In this document: in pieces, positions 25,396-33,509 of the stretch
How positions within the stretch are numbered: the stretch's first letter is position 1
Layout of the letters: every line of letters starts with the position of its first letter
Notes under the pieces: model-generated
Databases searched by the model: none
What the model was told of the DNA's origin: nothing
What the model saw: the letters and a program-made list of their open reading frames with translations, nothing else
Assembly (NCBI RefSeq): GCF_014489635.1
Contig: NZ_CP060828.1
Span: 186,001 to 250,000 of the forward strand
DNA from: Streptomyces roseirectus
Lineage (GTDB): Bacteria; Actinomycetota; Actinomycetes; Streptomycetales; Streptomycetaceae
Direction: 5' to 3'
DNA: 64,000 bases
Program-made: the position numbers and the translations under genes

Positions 25396-27080
25396 CGGGC
25401 GGGTTCCTCGCGCGGGTCGCTGTCGGGGGCGGGTCCTGCGGGCAGGACGCCGGTGTGTTCGAGGTGGGCGCGGGCGGCGCGGATCGCCTCGGGCGTGGTG
25501 GCGTGGTCGCGGGCCCGCTCCAGGGCGCCGACGGACTGGAGCACCTGGCGCTGGCCGGGGCGGATCCCGGAGGCGAGGACGAGGATGCCGCGCCGGTCGA
25601 GCTTGTCGACGGCGTCCTTGAGGACGAGCGCGCCGGTGGCGTCCATGGTCGTCACGCGGGACATGCGCAGGATGACGACGCGGACGTCGGCGACCTCGGT
25701 CAGCTCCAGCAGGAAGCGGTGGGCGGCGGCGAAGAACAGGGGGCCGTCGAGGCGGTAGGCGACGATGTGCTCGGCCAGCAGCGCGTGTTCCTCGGCGGAG
25801 TGGTCGCCCCGGTCGAGGGGGACCTGGTCGAGGCGGGCCTGCCTGGCGACGGCGCGCAGCGCGAGGGCGCCGGCCACGGCCAGGCCGATGATCACCGCGT
25901 ACACGAGGTCGAGGGCGAGGGTCGCTGCGGCGGTCAGGACGAGTATCAGGGCGTCGGAGCGAGTGGCTTCGGCCATCGCCTTCAGCGAGCCGACCTCGAC
26001 CATGCGGATCGCGGTCGCGAGCAGGACGCCGGCCAGGGCTGCAAGGGGGATCCTGGAGACGAGCGGGGCGGCGGCGAACACGATCGCCGCGAGGATCACG
26101 GCGTGGGTGAGGGCGGCGAGGCGGGATCCGGCGCCGGTGCGGACGTTGACGGCGGTGCGGGCGATGGCGCCCGTCGCGGGGACGCCGCCGAACAGGGGCG
26201 CGGCGATGTTGGCGAGGCCCTGGCCGAACAGCTCCCGGTCCGGGTCGTGCCGCTGGCCGACCGTCATGCCGTCGGCGACGGACGCCGACAGCAGCGACTC
26301 CAGTGCGGCGAGGGCGGCGACCGCGACGGCGGGGGCGAGCAGGGAGCCCAGCGCGCCGGGGTCCAGGAAGGCCAGTGAGGGCGCGGGGAGGCCGGCGGGC
26401 AGGTCGCCGATCGGGCGCGCCGCGTCCAGGTGGGCGAGTTGCGCGACGGCCGTGGCGCCGGCCACCGCGACGAGGGAGAACGGGATGCCGGGCCGCCATC
26501 GCGCGCCGACGAGCATCACGGCGGCGACGGATGCCGCGAAGGCGAGCGCCGTCCAGTTCGGGTGGCGGGCGAACTCCCCGGCCGCCCGCCACGCGACGAC
26601 CAGGACCCGGTCGCCGTCGGGTTTCGCCACGCCGAGGGCGTTCGGGAGCTGCTGGAGGCCGATCACGCAGGCGATGCCGAGGGTGAAGCCCTCGACGACG
26701 GGGGCGGGCACGTACGCCATGTACCGGCCCGCCCTCAGGACCGCGAGCGCCACCAGCAGGAAGCCCGCGAGCAGTCCGACCGTCAGGACGCCCGCCGGGC
26801 CGTGTTCGGCGACGATCGGCACGAGGACGACGGTCATCGCGCCGGTCGGGCCCGAGACCTGGAGGTTCGAGCCCCCGAAGACGGCGGCGAGCGCGCCCGC
26901 GACGACGGCGGTCGCCAGCCCCGCCTCGGCCCCCAGCCCCGACGACACCCCGAACCCCAGCGCCAGCGGCAGCGCCACGACCGCCACGGTCAGGCCCGCG
27001 AGCAGGTCCCTCCGGGGGTTACGGCGCATCTCCCGCAGGTCCTCGCGGGTGGGCAGCAGGGTGCTGAACCTGGCGCTCAT
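25392..27080 (-). CDS. SulP-family anion transporter with STAS domain
   Basis: A 562-residue permease. About 12 membrane helices come first, with the SulP signature near LGFGVSSGLGAEAGLATAVVAG and FGGSNLQVSGPTGAM. A C-terminal STAS domain follows from about residue 430, reading AYRLDGPLFFAAAHRF and VVILRMSRVTTMDATGALVLKDAV. SulP proteins carry sulfate, bicarbonate or other anions. The ATG at 27080 has GGGGGAG five bases upstream; an upstream in-frame start at 27119 has no such site. It is coupled to the PNPOx-like gene. Upstream is a markedly A+T-rich promoter region with an inverted repeat. Confidence 0.9.
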   Translation of the reverse strand: MSARFSTLLPTREDLREMRRNPRRDLLAGLTVAVVALPLALGFGVSSGLGAEAGLATAVVAGALAAVFGGSNLQVSGPTGAMTVVLVPIVAEHGPAGVLTVGLLAGFLLVALAVLRAGRYMAYVPAPVVEGFTLGIACVIGLQQLPNALGVAKPDGDRVLVVAWRAAGEFARHPNWTALAFAASVAAVMLVGARWRPGIPFSLVAVAGATAVAQLAHLDAARPIGDLPAGLPAPSLAFLDPGALGSLLAPAVAVAALAALESLLSASVADGMTVGQRHDPDRELFGQGLANIAAPLFGGVPATGAIARTAVNVRTGAGSRLAALTHAVILAAIVFAAAPLVSRIPLAALAGVLLATAIRMVEVGSLKAMAEATRSDALILVLTAAATLALDLVYAVIIGLAVAGALALRAVARQARLDQVPLDRGDHSAEEHALLAEHIVAYRLDGPLFFAAAHRFLLELTEVADVRVVILRMSRVTTMDATGALVLKDAVDKLDRRGILVLASGIRPGQRQVLQSVGALERARDHATTPEAIRAARAHLEHTGVLPAGPAPDSDPREEPAR

Positions 27081-27133
27081 CCGTCTCCCCCGTCCACTCC
27101 CCATTGACTGATTCGACAACGAAGCATCTAACT

Positions 27134-27153
27134 AATTGCGAAATTATGCAATT
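27134..27153. promoter_or_regulatory. A+T-rich inverted repeat upstream of the SulP gene
   Basis: AATTGC and GCAATT arms flank an 8-base centre inside the most A+T-rich stretch of the window (about 27105-27160), 54 bp before the SulP start. Likely operator, perhaps of the ArsR protein. Confidence 0.45.
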
Positions 27154-27204
27154 CGTCAACGGACGGGTGCGCGGAGGAGTGCCAGGAGGCGGGGTGGGCG
27201 GGGG

Positions 27205-27552
27205 TCAGGCCTTCTTGACCACGCTCGACTTCAGCTGCATCGCCCCGAAGCCGTCGATCCGGCAGTCGATGTCGTGCCCGTCCACGCCGTCCACCAGCCG
27301 GATCCCCCTCACCTTGGTCCCCGCCTTGATGCCCGACGGGCTCCCCTTCACCTTCAGCGCCTTCACCACGACGACGTCGTCACCGTCCCGCAGCACGTTG
27401 CCGACCGCGTCCCGCACCACCTGCTCGGCCACCGCCTCACCCCCTTCGTCGGCCGCCCACTCGTGCCCGCACTCCGGGCAGACCACCAAGGCGTTCATCG
27501 CGTACGTGTACTCACAGGCACACTTCGGACAGGGAGGAAGGTTCTCGATCAT
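27205..27552 (-). CDS. PhnA/YjdM-type zinc-ribbon protein
   Basis: A 115-residue protein. The N-terminal zinc ribbon has two CxxC pairs (CPKCACEY and CPECGHEW), and the C-terminal SH3-like domain reads GDDVVVVKALKVKGSPSGIKAGTKVRGIRLVDG and ends LKSSVVKKA, as in E. coli YjdM (PhnA). The family name comes from phosphonate metabolism, but its role there is doubtful and it is best treated as conserved of unknown function. It stands alone. Confidence 0.88.
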   Translation of the reverse strand: MIENLPPCPKCACEYTYAMNALVVCPECGHEWAADEGGEAVAEQVVRDAVGNVLRDGDDVVVVKALKVKGSPSGIKAGTKVRGIRLVDGVDGHDIDCRIDGFGAMQLKSSVVKKA

Positions 27553-27763
27553 GCGCCGAGCTTATCGGCCGTGGGCTGCCGAAGAGGCAGACGGACTGCC
27601 CCCGTCGGGCAGAGTTCCGACAGGGCGGGTGTCCGTATGGTGCAACACCACTGATGAGGCGCGCGCCGCGAGGCCGGGCGCTCTCCAGGTCCGCCGGCCG
27701 GCGTTTCCGGTCGCGATGCCGGTGGTTCTACGGTCGATCTCATCGATTCGGTAAGGGGCATCG

Positions 27764-29893
27764 ATGAGGGCTCACGACAGGAAGCGTTCGGAGGCCGCCG
27801 ACGACCGGGAAAGGACTGTCCGCGCGGCCGCGCCCGGCGGATTGCCGGGGTTGCAGGCGAGCGTCGGCAACCAGGCGGTGCTGAGGATGATGCGCCGCGA
27901 GCGGGAGGCCGGGGACGGCTCGCCCACGCCTGACCGCTCCGACGTGGAGGCCGGTCTGCGCGAGCCGGGCCGCCCGCTGGACCGGGCCACGCGGGTCCGC
28001 AAGGAGGAGCAGTTCCAGGCCGACCTGTCCGGTGTCCGGCTGCACACCGGCCCGTCCGCACAGCAGGCCGCGGCCGCCGTCCAGGCACGGGCGTTCACGG
28101 TGGACCAGGACATCGTGATCGGTGAAGGGGGCGGCGATTCCCAGACGCTGGACCACGAGCTGACGCACACGGTCCGCAACCGGCAGCGGGCCGCGGTCGG
28201 GCATCCGACGGGCGGCGGGTTCAGCATGACGCGCCCGGACGACAGCGAGGAGCGGGAAGCGGAGTCGAACGCCTCGCGGATGCGCGCGGGCGGCACCAGC
28301 ACGGTTCTGGGCGAGGGAGCCGGCCGGCGGGGTCACGCGGACGCCGGGTCCGCGCAGTCGGCGGTGCAGCGCGCGGGGCCGGCCGACACCGCCGAGGAGG
28401 CCGGTCCGGCGGAAGAGGCCGCCCCGGAGGGCAAGGAGATCATCGCCGGGCTCAGTCAGTCGATCGAGCAGAACACCGTCCAGACGAAGTCCAAGCGGAA
28501 CGTTCTCGCACCCGGCACGTGGTGGCCCGAGCAGTGGATGGTCCGGGGTCCCGCGCGGCTGCGGAAGACCCTGGACCGGCGGGTGATGCGGGGTGAGGCG
28601 TTCGGCGACCAGGACCTGGCGGACATCAGGCAGCTCTCCTCGGTCAACCAGAAGTGGCTGGAGGACGTGGGGATCGGAACGTACGAAGAGGCCGAGAAAT
28701 ACATCGAGGGGCCGTTCAAGGACTGGTTGAAACTGGCCGCCGGCAAACGCATCCTCACCGCGACCCTGGCCGTCCGCATGAACCACCCGGCCCTGCGGGA
28801 GCCGGAAGTCCTCACGCCGATCGACCCGGCCTACACGCTCGGCCGGTTCATGCTCACCCAGGCGCCCGGCACCGCGTCGGAGGAACGGCAGGTCCTGGAG
28901 CAGGAACGCGACCAGCAGATCCGGGACACCGCCATCGACACCCTGTATCCGCAGGGCATGGCCGACGCGCGCCGGCACGAGGGTGCCGTACCGGCCAAGG
29001 GCACCGCGTTGGGCGAGGGCGGGGAGACGGCCCCGGACTACGCGGAGAAGGACCGCCAGGGCCGTGAGCTGCTCACCAGGATCCTTCTCGTGCTGCGTCA
29101 CGGGCTCAAGCTCTACAACCCGGCGGAGGGTGCGCACGAAGCCGACTACGAGCAGGACGTCATCCGGGCGCTGGCCCACGGAGGCCGCGTCAACGTCCGT
29201 ATTCCCGCCCTGGGTTCGAAGGACGAGGCGGCCTACCGGCTGCCGCATTTCCTGGGTGTGACCAAGGACGACACCAAGGGGGAGCTCGTGGAGGGTGTGG
29301 GGAAACGGAAGTACGCCACCCACCGCACCTCCATCGGCGCCAACAAGGGCGGCACACCGGGCACGTTCAAGGAGAAGGGCGGCCTCATGGCGGCCGTCAC
29401 GAACAAGCTCACCACCGGCGCCGCCAGCCCCGAGCTGTGGGGTCAGGACATCTCCGGCGGCGGACTCGGCTCCAAGGACTGGAACGGCGACATGGTCCTT
29501 CCGAACGGCTCGTACGGCCATGTCCTGCTGGTCTACCACCGCCCGACCACGGAGAAGGACGGCTCCCTCCAGATCGGCATCGAGACCATCGCGCCGGAGA
29601 CGGACAGCCCGGTCGGCTACGAGCACAACTACCGCTCCACCGAAGCCACCGCCAACCCCGAGTCGGTCCTGCACGGCCACAAGCCGGACAAGGTCGGCTC
29701 CGGCGGCCTCGGCACGAACGAACGCCTCGTCGACCTGCGGGCGATGGGCGCCGCCCACGGCAGCGGCGACTGGCGGACCTACCTCGACGAGATCCAGCGC
29801 GACTGGGAGAGCAGACTCGCCGGGACCGCCGAGGTCTCCCCGCAACGCCGGGCCCTGTACGAGGAGTTGGTCGGCCCCCGCCCCAGACCGTGA
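27764..29893 (+). CDS. DUF4157 (eCIS-core) protein with long uncharacterised C-terminal region
   Basis: A 709-residue protein. Residues about 60-145 are an eCIS-core domain: GRPLDRATRVRKEEQF, DLSGVRLHTGPSAQQAA, ARAFTVDQDIVIG and then DHELTHTVRN, which contains the zinc-protease HExxH pattern (HELTH). This domain marks proteins loaded into or encoded with extracellular contractile injection systems. A Gly/Ala/Glu-rich linker follows (about 150-230). The remaining 450 residues have no motif I recognise; GGLGSKDWNGDMVLPNGSYGHVLLVYH and a His-rich end suggest an enzyme or toxin domain. No sheath, tube or baseplate genes are in the window, so it is an orphan cargo candidate. The ATG has AAGGGG upstream. 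Confidence 0.75.
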   Translation: MRAHDRKRSEAADDRERTVRAAAPGGLPGLQASVGNQAVLRMMRREREAGDGSPTPDRSDVEAGLREPGRPLDRATRVRKEEQFQADLSGVRLHTGPSAQQAAAAVQARAFTVDQDIVIGEGGGDSQTLDHELTHTVRNRQRAAVGHPTGGGFSMTRPDDSEEREAESNASRMRAGGTSTVLGEGAGRRGHADAGSAQSAVQRAGPADTAEEAGPAEEAAPEGKEIIAGLSQSIEQNTVQTKSKRNVLAPGTWWPEQWMVRGPARLRKTLDRRVMRGEAFGDQDLADIRQLSSVNQKWLEDVGIGTYEEAEKYIEGPFKDWLKLAAGKRILTATLAVRMNHPALREPEVLTPIDPAYTLGRFMLTQAPGTASEERQVLEQERDQQIRDTAIDTLYPQGMADARRHEGAVPAKGTALGEGGETAPDYAEKDRQGRELLTRILLVLRHGLKLYNPAEGAHEADYEQDVIRALAHGGRVNVRIPALGSKDEAAYRLPHFLGVTKDDTKGELVEGVGKRKYATHRTSIGANKGGTPGTFKEKGGLMAAVTNKLTTGAASPELWGQDISGGGLGSKDWNGDMVLPNGSYGHVLLVYHRPTTEKDGSLQIGIETIAPETDSPVGYEHNYRSTEATANPESVLHGHKPDKVGSGGLGTNERLVDLRAMGAAHGSGDWRTYLDEIQRDWESRLAGTAEVSPQRRALYEELVGPRPRP

Positions 29894-29909
29894 CACCGGC
29901 GGCTCTCTC

Positions 29910-30923
29910 TCAGGTGCTCGCCCGCACCACCAGCCGCGTCGGCAGGATCAGCGGCGTCGGATCCTGACCGTCGACGAGCGCCGCGAGCATCCGCGCCGCT
30001 TCCCGGCCCAGTGCCTCTATCGGCTGGTGGACGGTCGTGAGGGGCGGGTCGGTGATGCGGGCGACGGCGAGGTCGTCGAAGCCGACGACGGCGACGTCGG
30101 ACGGGACCCGCCGGCCGGCCTCCCGCAGGGTGCGCAGCGCGCCGGCGCCCATGTTGTCGTTGCCGGCGAAGACACCGTCGAGACGGGGGTGCTCGGCGAG
30201 GAGCGCGGCCATGGCGGCGGCCCCGCTGACCTCGGTGAAGTCGCCTTCCACGGGCGGCAGCGGGGTCAGCCCGGCGGCGAGCATCGCGTCGCGGTATCCC
30301 CGGTGGCGGGCGCGGCCGGCCTCGGTGTCGAGGCGTCCGCAGATCACGGCGACGCGGGTGCGGCCGAGGCCGATCAGGTGCTCGGTGGCCTCGCGGGCGC
30401 CGCCGACGTTGTCGACGTCCACGTACCAGCGGGGCGCCGGGCCGACCGGGCGGCCGCCGAAGACGACGGGCACCTCGCTCTCCTCGGCCAGCCGGAGCAG
30501 CGGGTCGTCCTCGCGCAGTGCCGTGAGGATGACGCCGTCGACGCCTTTGGACCGCAGGAGTTCGGCGACCCTTTTGCGGCCCCGGTCGGAGGCGGCCAGG
30601 CACAGCATGAGGTGCAGCTCGGCCTCGTCGAGGGCGTCGGACGCCCCGACGATCACCTGGGCGAAGAAGGGGTCCGCGAAGATCGACGGGTCCTCGCCGG
30701 CGACGACCAGGGCGGCCGCTCCGGTCTGGCGGGTGGCGAGGGCGCGGGCGGTGGGGTGGGGGACGTAGCCGAGCTGCCGGACGGCCCGTTCGACGGCCTC
30801 GCGTTTGGCGCGGCTGACGTGGGGCGCGTCGTTGAGGGCGCGGGAGGCCACGGAGCGGGAGACCCCGGCGAGTTCCGCCACGGCGTCGAGCGTGGGCCGG
30901 CGGCGGGGGGCTGCTGCTGCCAA
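29910..30923 (-). CDS. LacI-family repressor, CebR-like
   Basis: A 337-residue regulator. The N-terminal helix-turn-helix reads PTLDAVAELAGVSRSVASRALNDAPHVS, followed by the hinge GYVPHPTARALA and a periplasmic-binding-type sensor domain (GAAALVVAG to HQPIEALG). In Streptomyces, CebR represses cellulase and cellobiose-uptake genes by binding TGGGAGCGCTCCCA; that exact site and a close variant lie in the space between this gene and the divergent GH6 gene. The TTG at 30923 is chosen because AGAGAGG lies ten bases upstream and the domain begins there; a longer frame to 31004 would cover the operator. Cellobiose or cellotriose is the likely inducer. Confidence 0.82.
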   Translation of the reverse strand: MAAAAPRRRPTLDAVAELAGVSRSVASRALNDAPHVSRAKREAVERAVRQLGYVPHPTARALATRQTGAAALVVAGEDPSIFADPFFAQVIVGASDALDEAELHLMLCLAASDRGRKRVAELLRSKGVDGVILTALREDDPLLRLAEESEVPVVFGGRPVGPAPRWYVDVDNVGGAREATEHLIGLGRTRVAVICGRLDTEAGRARHRGYRDAMLAAGLTPLPPVEGDFTEVSGAAAMAALLAEHPRLDGVFAGNDNMGAGALRTLREAGRRVPSDVAVVGFDDLAVARITDPPLTTVHQPIEALGREAARMLAALVDGQDPTPLILPTRLVVRAST

Positions 30924-30965
30924 GGTCCGGGCACCTCTCTGTCGTCCGGTCGAAGGGCGTCCGGC

Positions 30966-30979
30966 TGGAAGCGCTTCCA
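30966..30979. promoter_or_regulatory. CebR-type operator variant
   Basis: TGGAAGCGCTTCCA is a perfect palindrome (16 bp with the flanking C/G), differing from the CebR consensus by one symmetric pair. It lies 43 bp before the regulator start, so autoregulation is likely. Confidence 0.65.
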
Positions 30980-31113
30980 GTTCCAGGACTGTAGAGCCTT
31001 CCACCGGCCCTGGGAAGAGTGGGGCGTGCGGGGACTCTTGACAGCTTCAACCACTCGCCACACCATACCGATCACGCCCCGAAGGGCCCTGGCGCTCCTG
31101 GTACCGCTTCCAC

Positions 31114-31127
31114 TGGGAGCGCTCCCA
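31114..31127. promoter_or_regulatory. CebR operator upstream of the GH6 cellulase
   Basis: TGGGAGCGCTCCCA is identical to the known Streptomyces CebR site. It lies 149 bp upstream of the GH6 ATG. A half-similar CGCTTCC lies just before it. Confidence 0.85.
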
Positions 31128-31276
31128 CAGGGTCTGGAGAGGTGTCGTCCCCGCCGCAGGACCGCCGGAGAGCCGCCGGCACCAGGGGACGTGTACCGCT
31201 GCACCCCCTCCGCGCGTCGCGGGCTCCGGACGAGGGCCCGCGGCGCGTCCCCCACCCGGAAACCGAGGTACCTTCC

Positions 31277-32242
31277 ATGCGCCGCCGACTCCGCGCCCTG
31301 ACGACAGCGCTGCTCGCCCTGCCGCTGGCGCTCACGCTCGCGCCCTCCGCTCACGCGGCCGACCCGACCACGATGACCAGCGGGTTCTACGTGGATCCCG
31401 ACTCCAGCGCGAAGAGGTGGGTGGCCGCGAACCCGAACGACGGCCGCGCCGCCGCGATCAACTCCTCGCTCGCGAACACCCCGGCCGCCCGTTGGTTCGG
31501 CGCGTGGAGCGGCGCCATCGGGTCCGTGGCCGGTGCGTACGCGGGGGCCGCCGACCGTGCGGACAAGCTGCCGATCATGGTCGCCTACAACGTCTACAAC
31601 CGTGACTACTGCGGCGGGCACTCGGCGGGCGGGGCCTCGTCGCCGTCCGCGTACGCCACCTGGATCTCGCAGTTCGCGGGCGGGATCGGGAACCGGCCGG
31701 CCGTCGTCATCCTGGAGCCGGACTCCCTCGGGGACTACGGCTGCATGACGCAGGCGCAGATCACCGAGCGGCAGAACATGCTCTCCGGCGCGATCTCCAC
31801 GCTCGGCCGGCAGGCACCCAACGCCTGGGTCTACATGGACGCGGGCAACCCGGGCTGGGTGGACGCGGGGACCATGGCCCAGCGCCTGCACAACGCGGGG
31901 CTGCGGCAGGCCCACGGTTTCTCGCTCAACATCTCCAACTACTTCACCACGGCCGAGAACACCAACTTCGGCAACGCCGTCAACCGTGAGCTGAGCGCCC
32001 GGTACGGCTACACGAAGCCGTTCGTCGTGGACACCAGCCGCAACGGCAACGGTTCCAACGGCCAGTGGTGCAACCCGGCGGGCCGCAAGATCGGCACCCC
32101 CACCCAGACCGGCGGCGGCGCCGAGATGCTGCTGTGGATCAAGACGCCCGGTGAGTCCGACGGCAACTGCGGCGTCGGAGCGGGTTCGTCGGCCGGGCAG
32201 TTCCTGCCTGAGGTCGCCTACAAGATGATCTACGGCTACTGA
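31277..32242 (+). CDS. Secreted glycoside hydrolase family 6 endoglucanase
   Basis: A 321-residue enzyme that cuts beta-1,4-glucan with inversion. A signal peptide (Arg-rich start, hydrophobic core, SAHA-A cleavage near residue 27) directs export. Catalytic-domain landmarks are YNVYNRDYCGGHS (Asp110) and the acid motif VVILEPDSLG (Asp149), then YMDAGNPGW and LLWIKTPGESDG near the end. No cellulose-binding module is attached, so it is a bare catalytic domain of the size of Streptomyces CelA-type enzymes. Four cysteines could form the usual two disulfides. Control by the divergent CebR-like repressor is indicated by the operator. A strong hairpin follows the gene. Confidence 0.93.
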   Translation: MRRRLRALTTALLALPLALTLAPSAHAADPTTMTSGFYVDPDSSAKRWVAANPNDGRAAAINSSLANTPAARWFGAWSGAIGSVAGAYAGAADRADKLPIMVAYNVYNRDYCGGHSAGGASSPSAYATWISQFAGGIGNRPAVVILEPDSLGDYGCMTQAQITERQNMLSGAISTLGRQAPNAWVYMDAGNPGWVDAGTMAQRLHNAGLRQAHGFSLNISNYFTTAENTNFGNAVNRELSARYGYTKPFVVDTSRNGNGSNGQWCNPAGRKIGTPTQTGGGAEMLLWIKTPGESDGNCGVGAGSSAGQFLPEVAYKMIYGY

Positions 32243-32309
32243 CCGGTGCGGGGTGGGCCCGCCGTAACCCACCCCGCACCTCCATCTGCCGACCCAGCCC
32301 GGCACCCAC

Positions 32310-32345
32310 GCCCTTCGCCCCACCGGAAACGGCGGGGCGAAGGGC
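32310..32345 (+). terminator. Hairpin terminator after the GH6 gene
   Basis: Sixteen-base arms (32310-32325 and 32330-32345), 15 of 16 pairs matched, with a GAAA loop. There is no T-run, as is usual in Streptomyces. Confidence 0.75.
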
Positions 32346-32723
32346 GTGCCCGTGCCGGAGGCGGTGGACGCGGTGGGCGGCGACGCCTACCGGCGGGCCG
32401 TGGAGGACGCGGTGCGGGGCATCCGCGGCGGCAGGCCGGAGAAGGTGACCCTCTCGCGGACGCTGCCGCTGCCCGCCGACGTCGACATCGTCGCCACGTA
32501 CGTGCACGTTCCTGCTGCGCCACCAGAGGCTGGAGGCGGCCGGATCACCGCGCGGCCGCTCGCCGGGAGCCGGTGGTCGCCGAGTACATGACCGTCAAGC
32601 AGCGGGGCCCGGTGCAGTACCTCGGCTCCACGGTCCGCGCCCTGTTCCCGGCCGTCACCGCCTCCGGCATCCCCAAGGACGCCGCCTGCTCGTACATCCG
32701 CACGGCTTCCCCGGTGCCTGTTC
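32346..32723 (+). pseudogene. Remnant of a chorismate-binding enzyme (isochorismate/salicylate synthase type)
   Basis: Two fragments in different frames. From 32346, one reads AYRRAVEDAVRGIRGGRPEKVTLSR-LPL and DIVATYVH, as in the middle of isochorismate or salicylate synthases. From about 32569, the other reads VAEYMTVKQRGPVQYLGSTVRALFPAVTASGIPKDAA, a near-consensus C-terminal piece of the same family. Most of the roughly 450-residue enzyme is missing and the frame is broken, so it is dead. It may be what is left of a siderophore or salicylate locus. Confidence 0.7.
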
Positions 32724-32923
32724 CGGGGTGGGTCAGCAGGGTGTCCGCAGGGCCTTTCGGCCGAGGGTGGTGAGGTGGGCGCGTTCGGTCGGGGAGAGGG
32801 CGGACATGCGCTGCGGGCACGCGGCGGACGAAGCCGCGGCGGTCGTGCCCGGGTTCTCGCCGTCGCCGCTGATGATGGACGCGGCGACCAACGAATTACC
32901 GCCGCCTCGGCGAGAGCGCCGAG

Positions 32924-33008
32924 CAGTTCCGGCGCCGGCACGGGCCACTTCCTGGCCGAGGAGGCGCCGGGGCCGCTGACCGAGGCGCTGCTGGAATTCC
33001 TGGTCTGA
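32924..33008 (+). pseudogene. C-terminal scrap of an alpha/beta hydrolase
   Basis: The last 28 codons read SSGAGTGHFLAEEAP-x-PLTEALLEFLV. This is the typical end of epoxide-hydrolase-like alpha/beta hydrolases, with the catalytic histidine in GHF. No matching upstream domain is present. The stretch 32724-32923 between the two remnants has no recognisable gene. Confidence 0.55.
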
Positions 33009-33509
33009 TCCAGCCGAAACCACGGGTGTCGAAGCGGCCGAAACCACCGCTCCACCACCCGCTTTCGCCTTACCGGGCCCCTTCGGCCCACGTCTGCACG
33101 GCAGGCCGGAAAGCTCGGTTCGACCCCAGAAGTCGAACACCAATTACTCACATCCCCTGCACATGCCGCCCTCGCATGGTCTAGATTGACCGTGCTTCAG
33201 CGGTTCGGGCACATGGCGACCGCTATAGAACTGATCGAACGATTGATCTCCACACGTTCGGCGTCGCGGCACACGCGGCGGTCACACCCCCGGTGGGGGA
33301 CGCCGGGGCAGCAACTCTTGGGACCCGTGAGGGGTTCCGGGTGCGGGGAGCGCCCGGGGTCCGGCGGGTTCCCGCGCACCTTCGAGCACTTCTCACTCGG
33401 CCGTTCAGGCATGCGCGGGAGGGGACAGTACGGAAGGCGGGGGCCTTCCGAGGGGGAGCGAACAGTGTGAGGCGAACTCGTCGTACCACTGGGAACCTGG
33501 GGGGGTTCT
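33009..33509 (+). promoter_or_regulatory. Upstream region and probable leader of the polysaccharide operon
   Basis: 500 bp without a convincing gene. A/T-richer blocks near 33130-33250 are the likely promoter area. A perfect hairpin lies at 33431-33450, and a smaller dyad (GAACC/GGTTC) falls within the last 25 bp before the GTG at 33510. Confidence 0.5.
33431..33450 (+). promoter_or_regulatory. Leader hairpin before the polysaccharide operon
   Basis: CGGAAGGC and GCCTTCCG pair perfectly around a GGGG loop, 60 bp before the first gene. It could be an attenuator, a protein-binding site or an RNA-stability element. Confidence 0.45.

Noticed and set aside
32733..33143. Minus-strand small protein in the decayed region
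   Set aside because: Its composition is arbitrary, nothing is conserved, and the opposite strand carries a recognisable hydrolase C-terminus.
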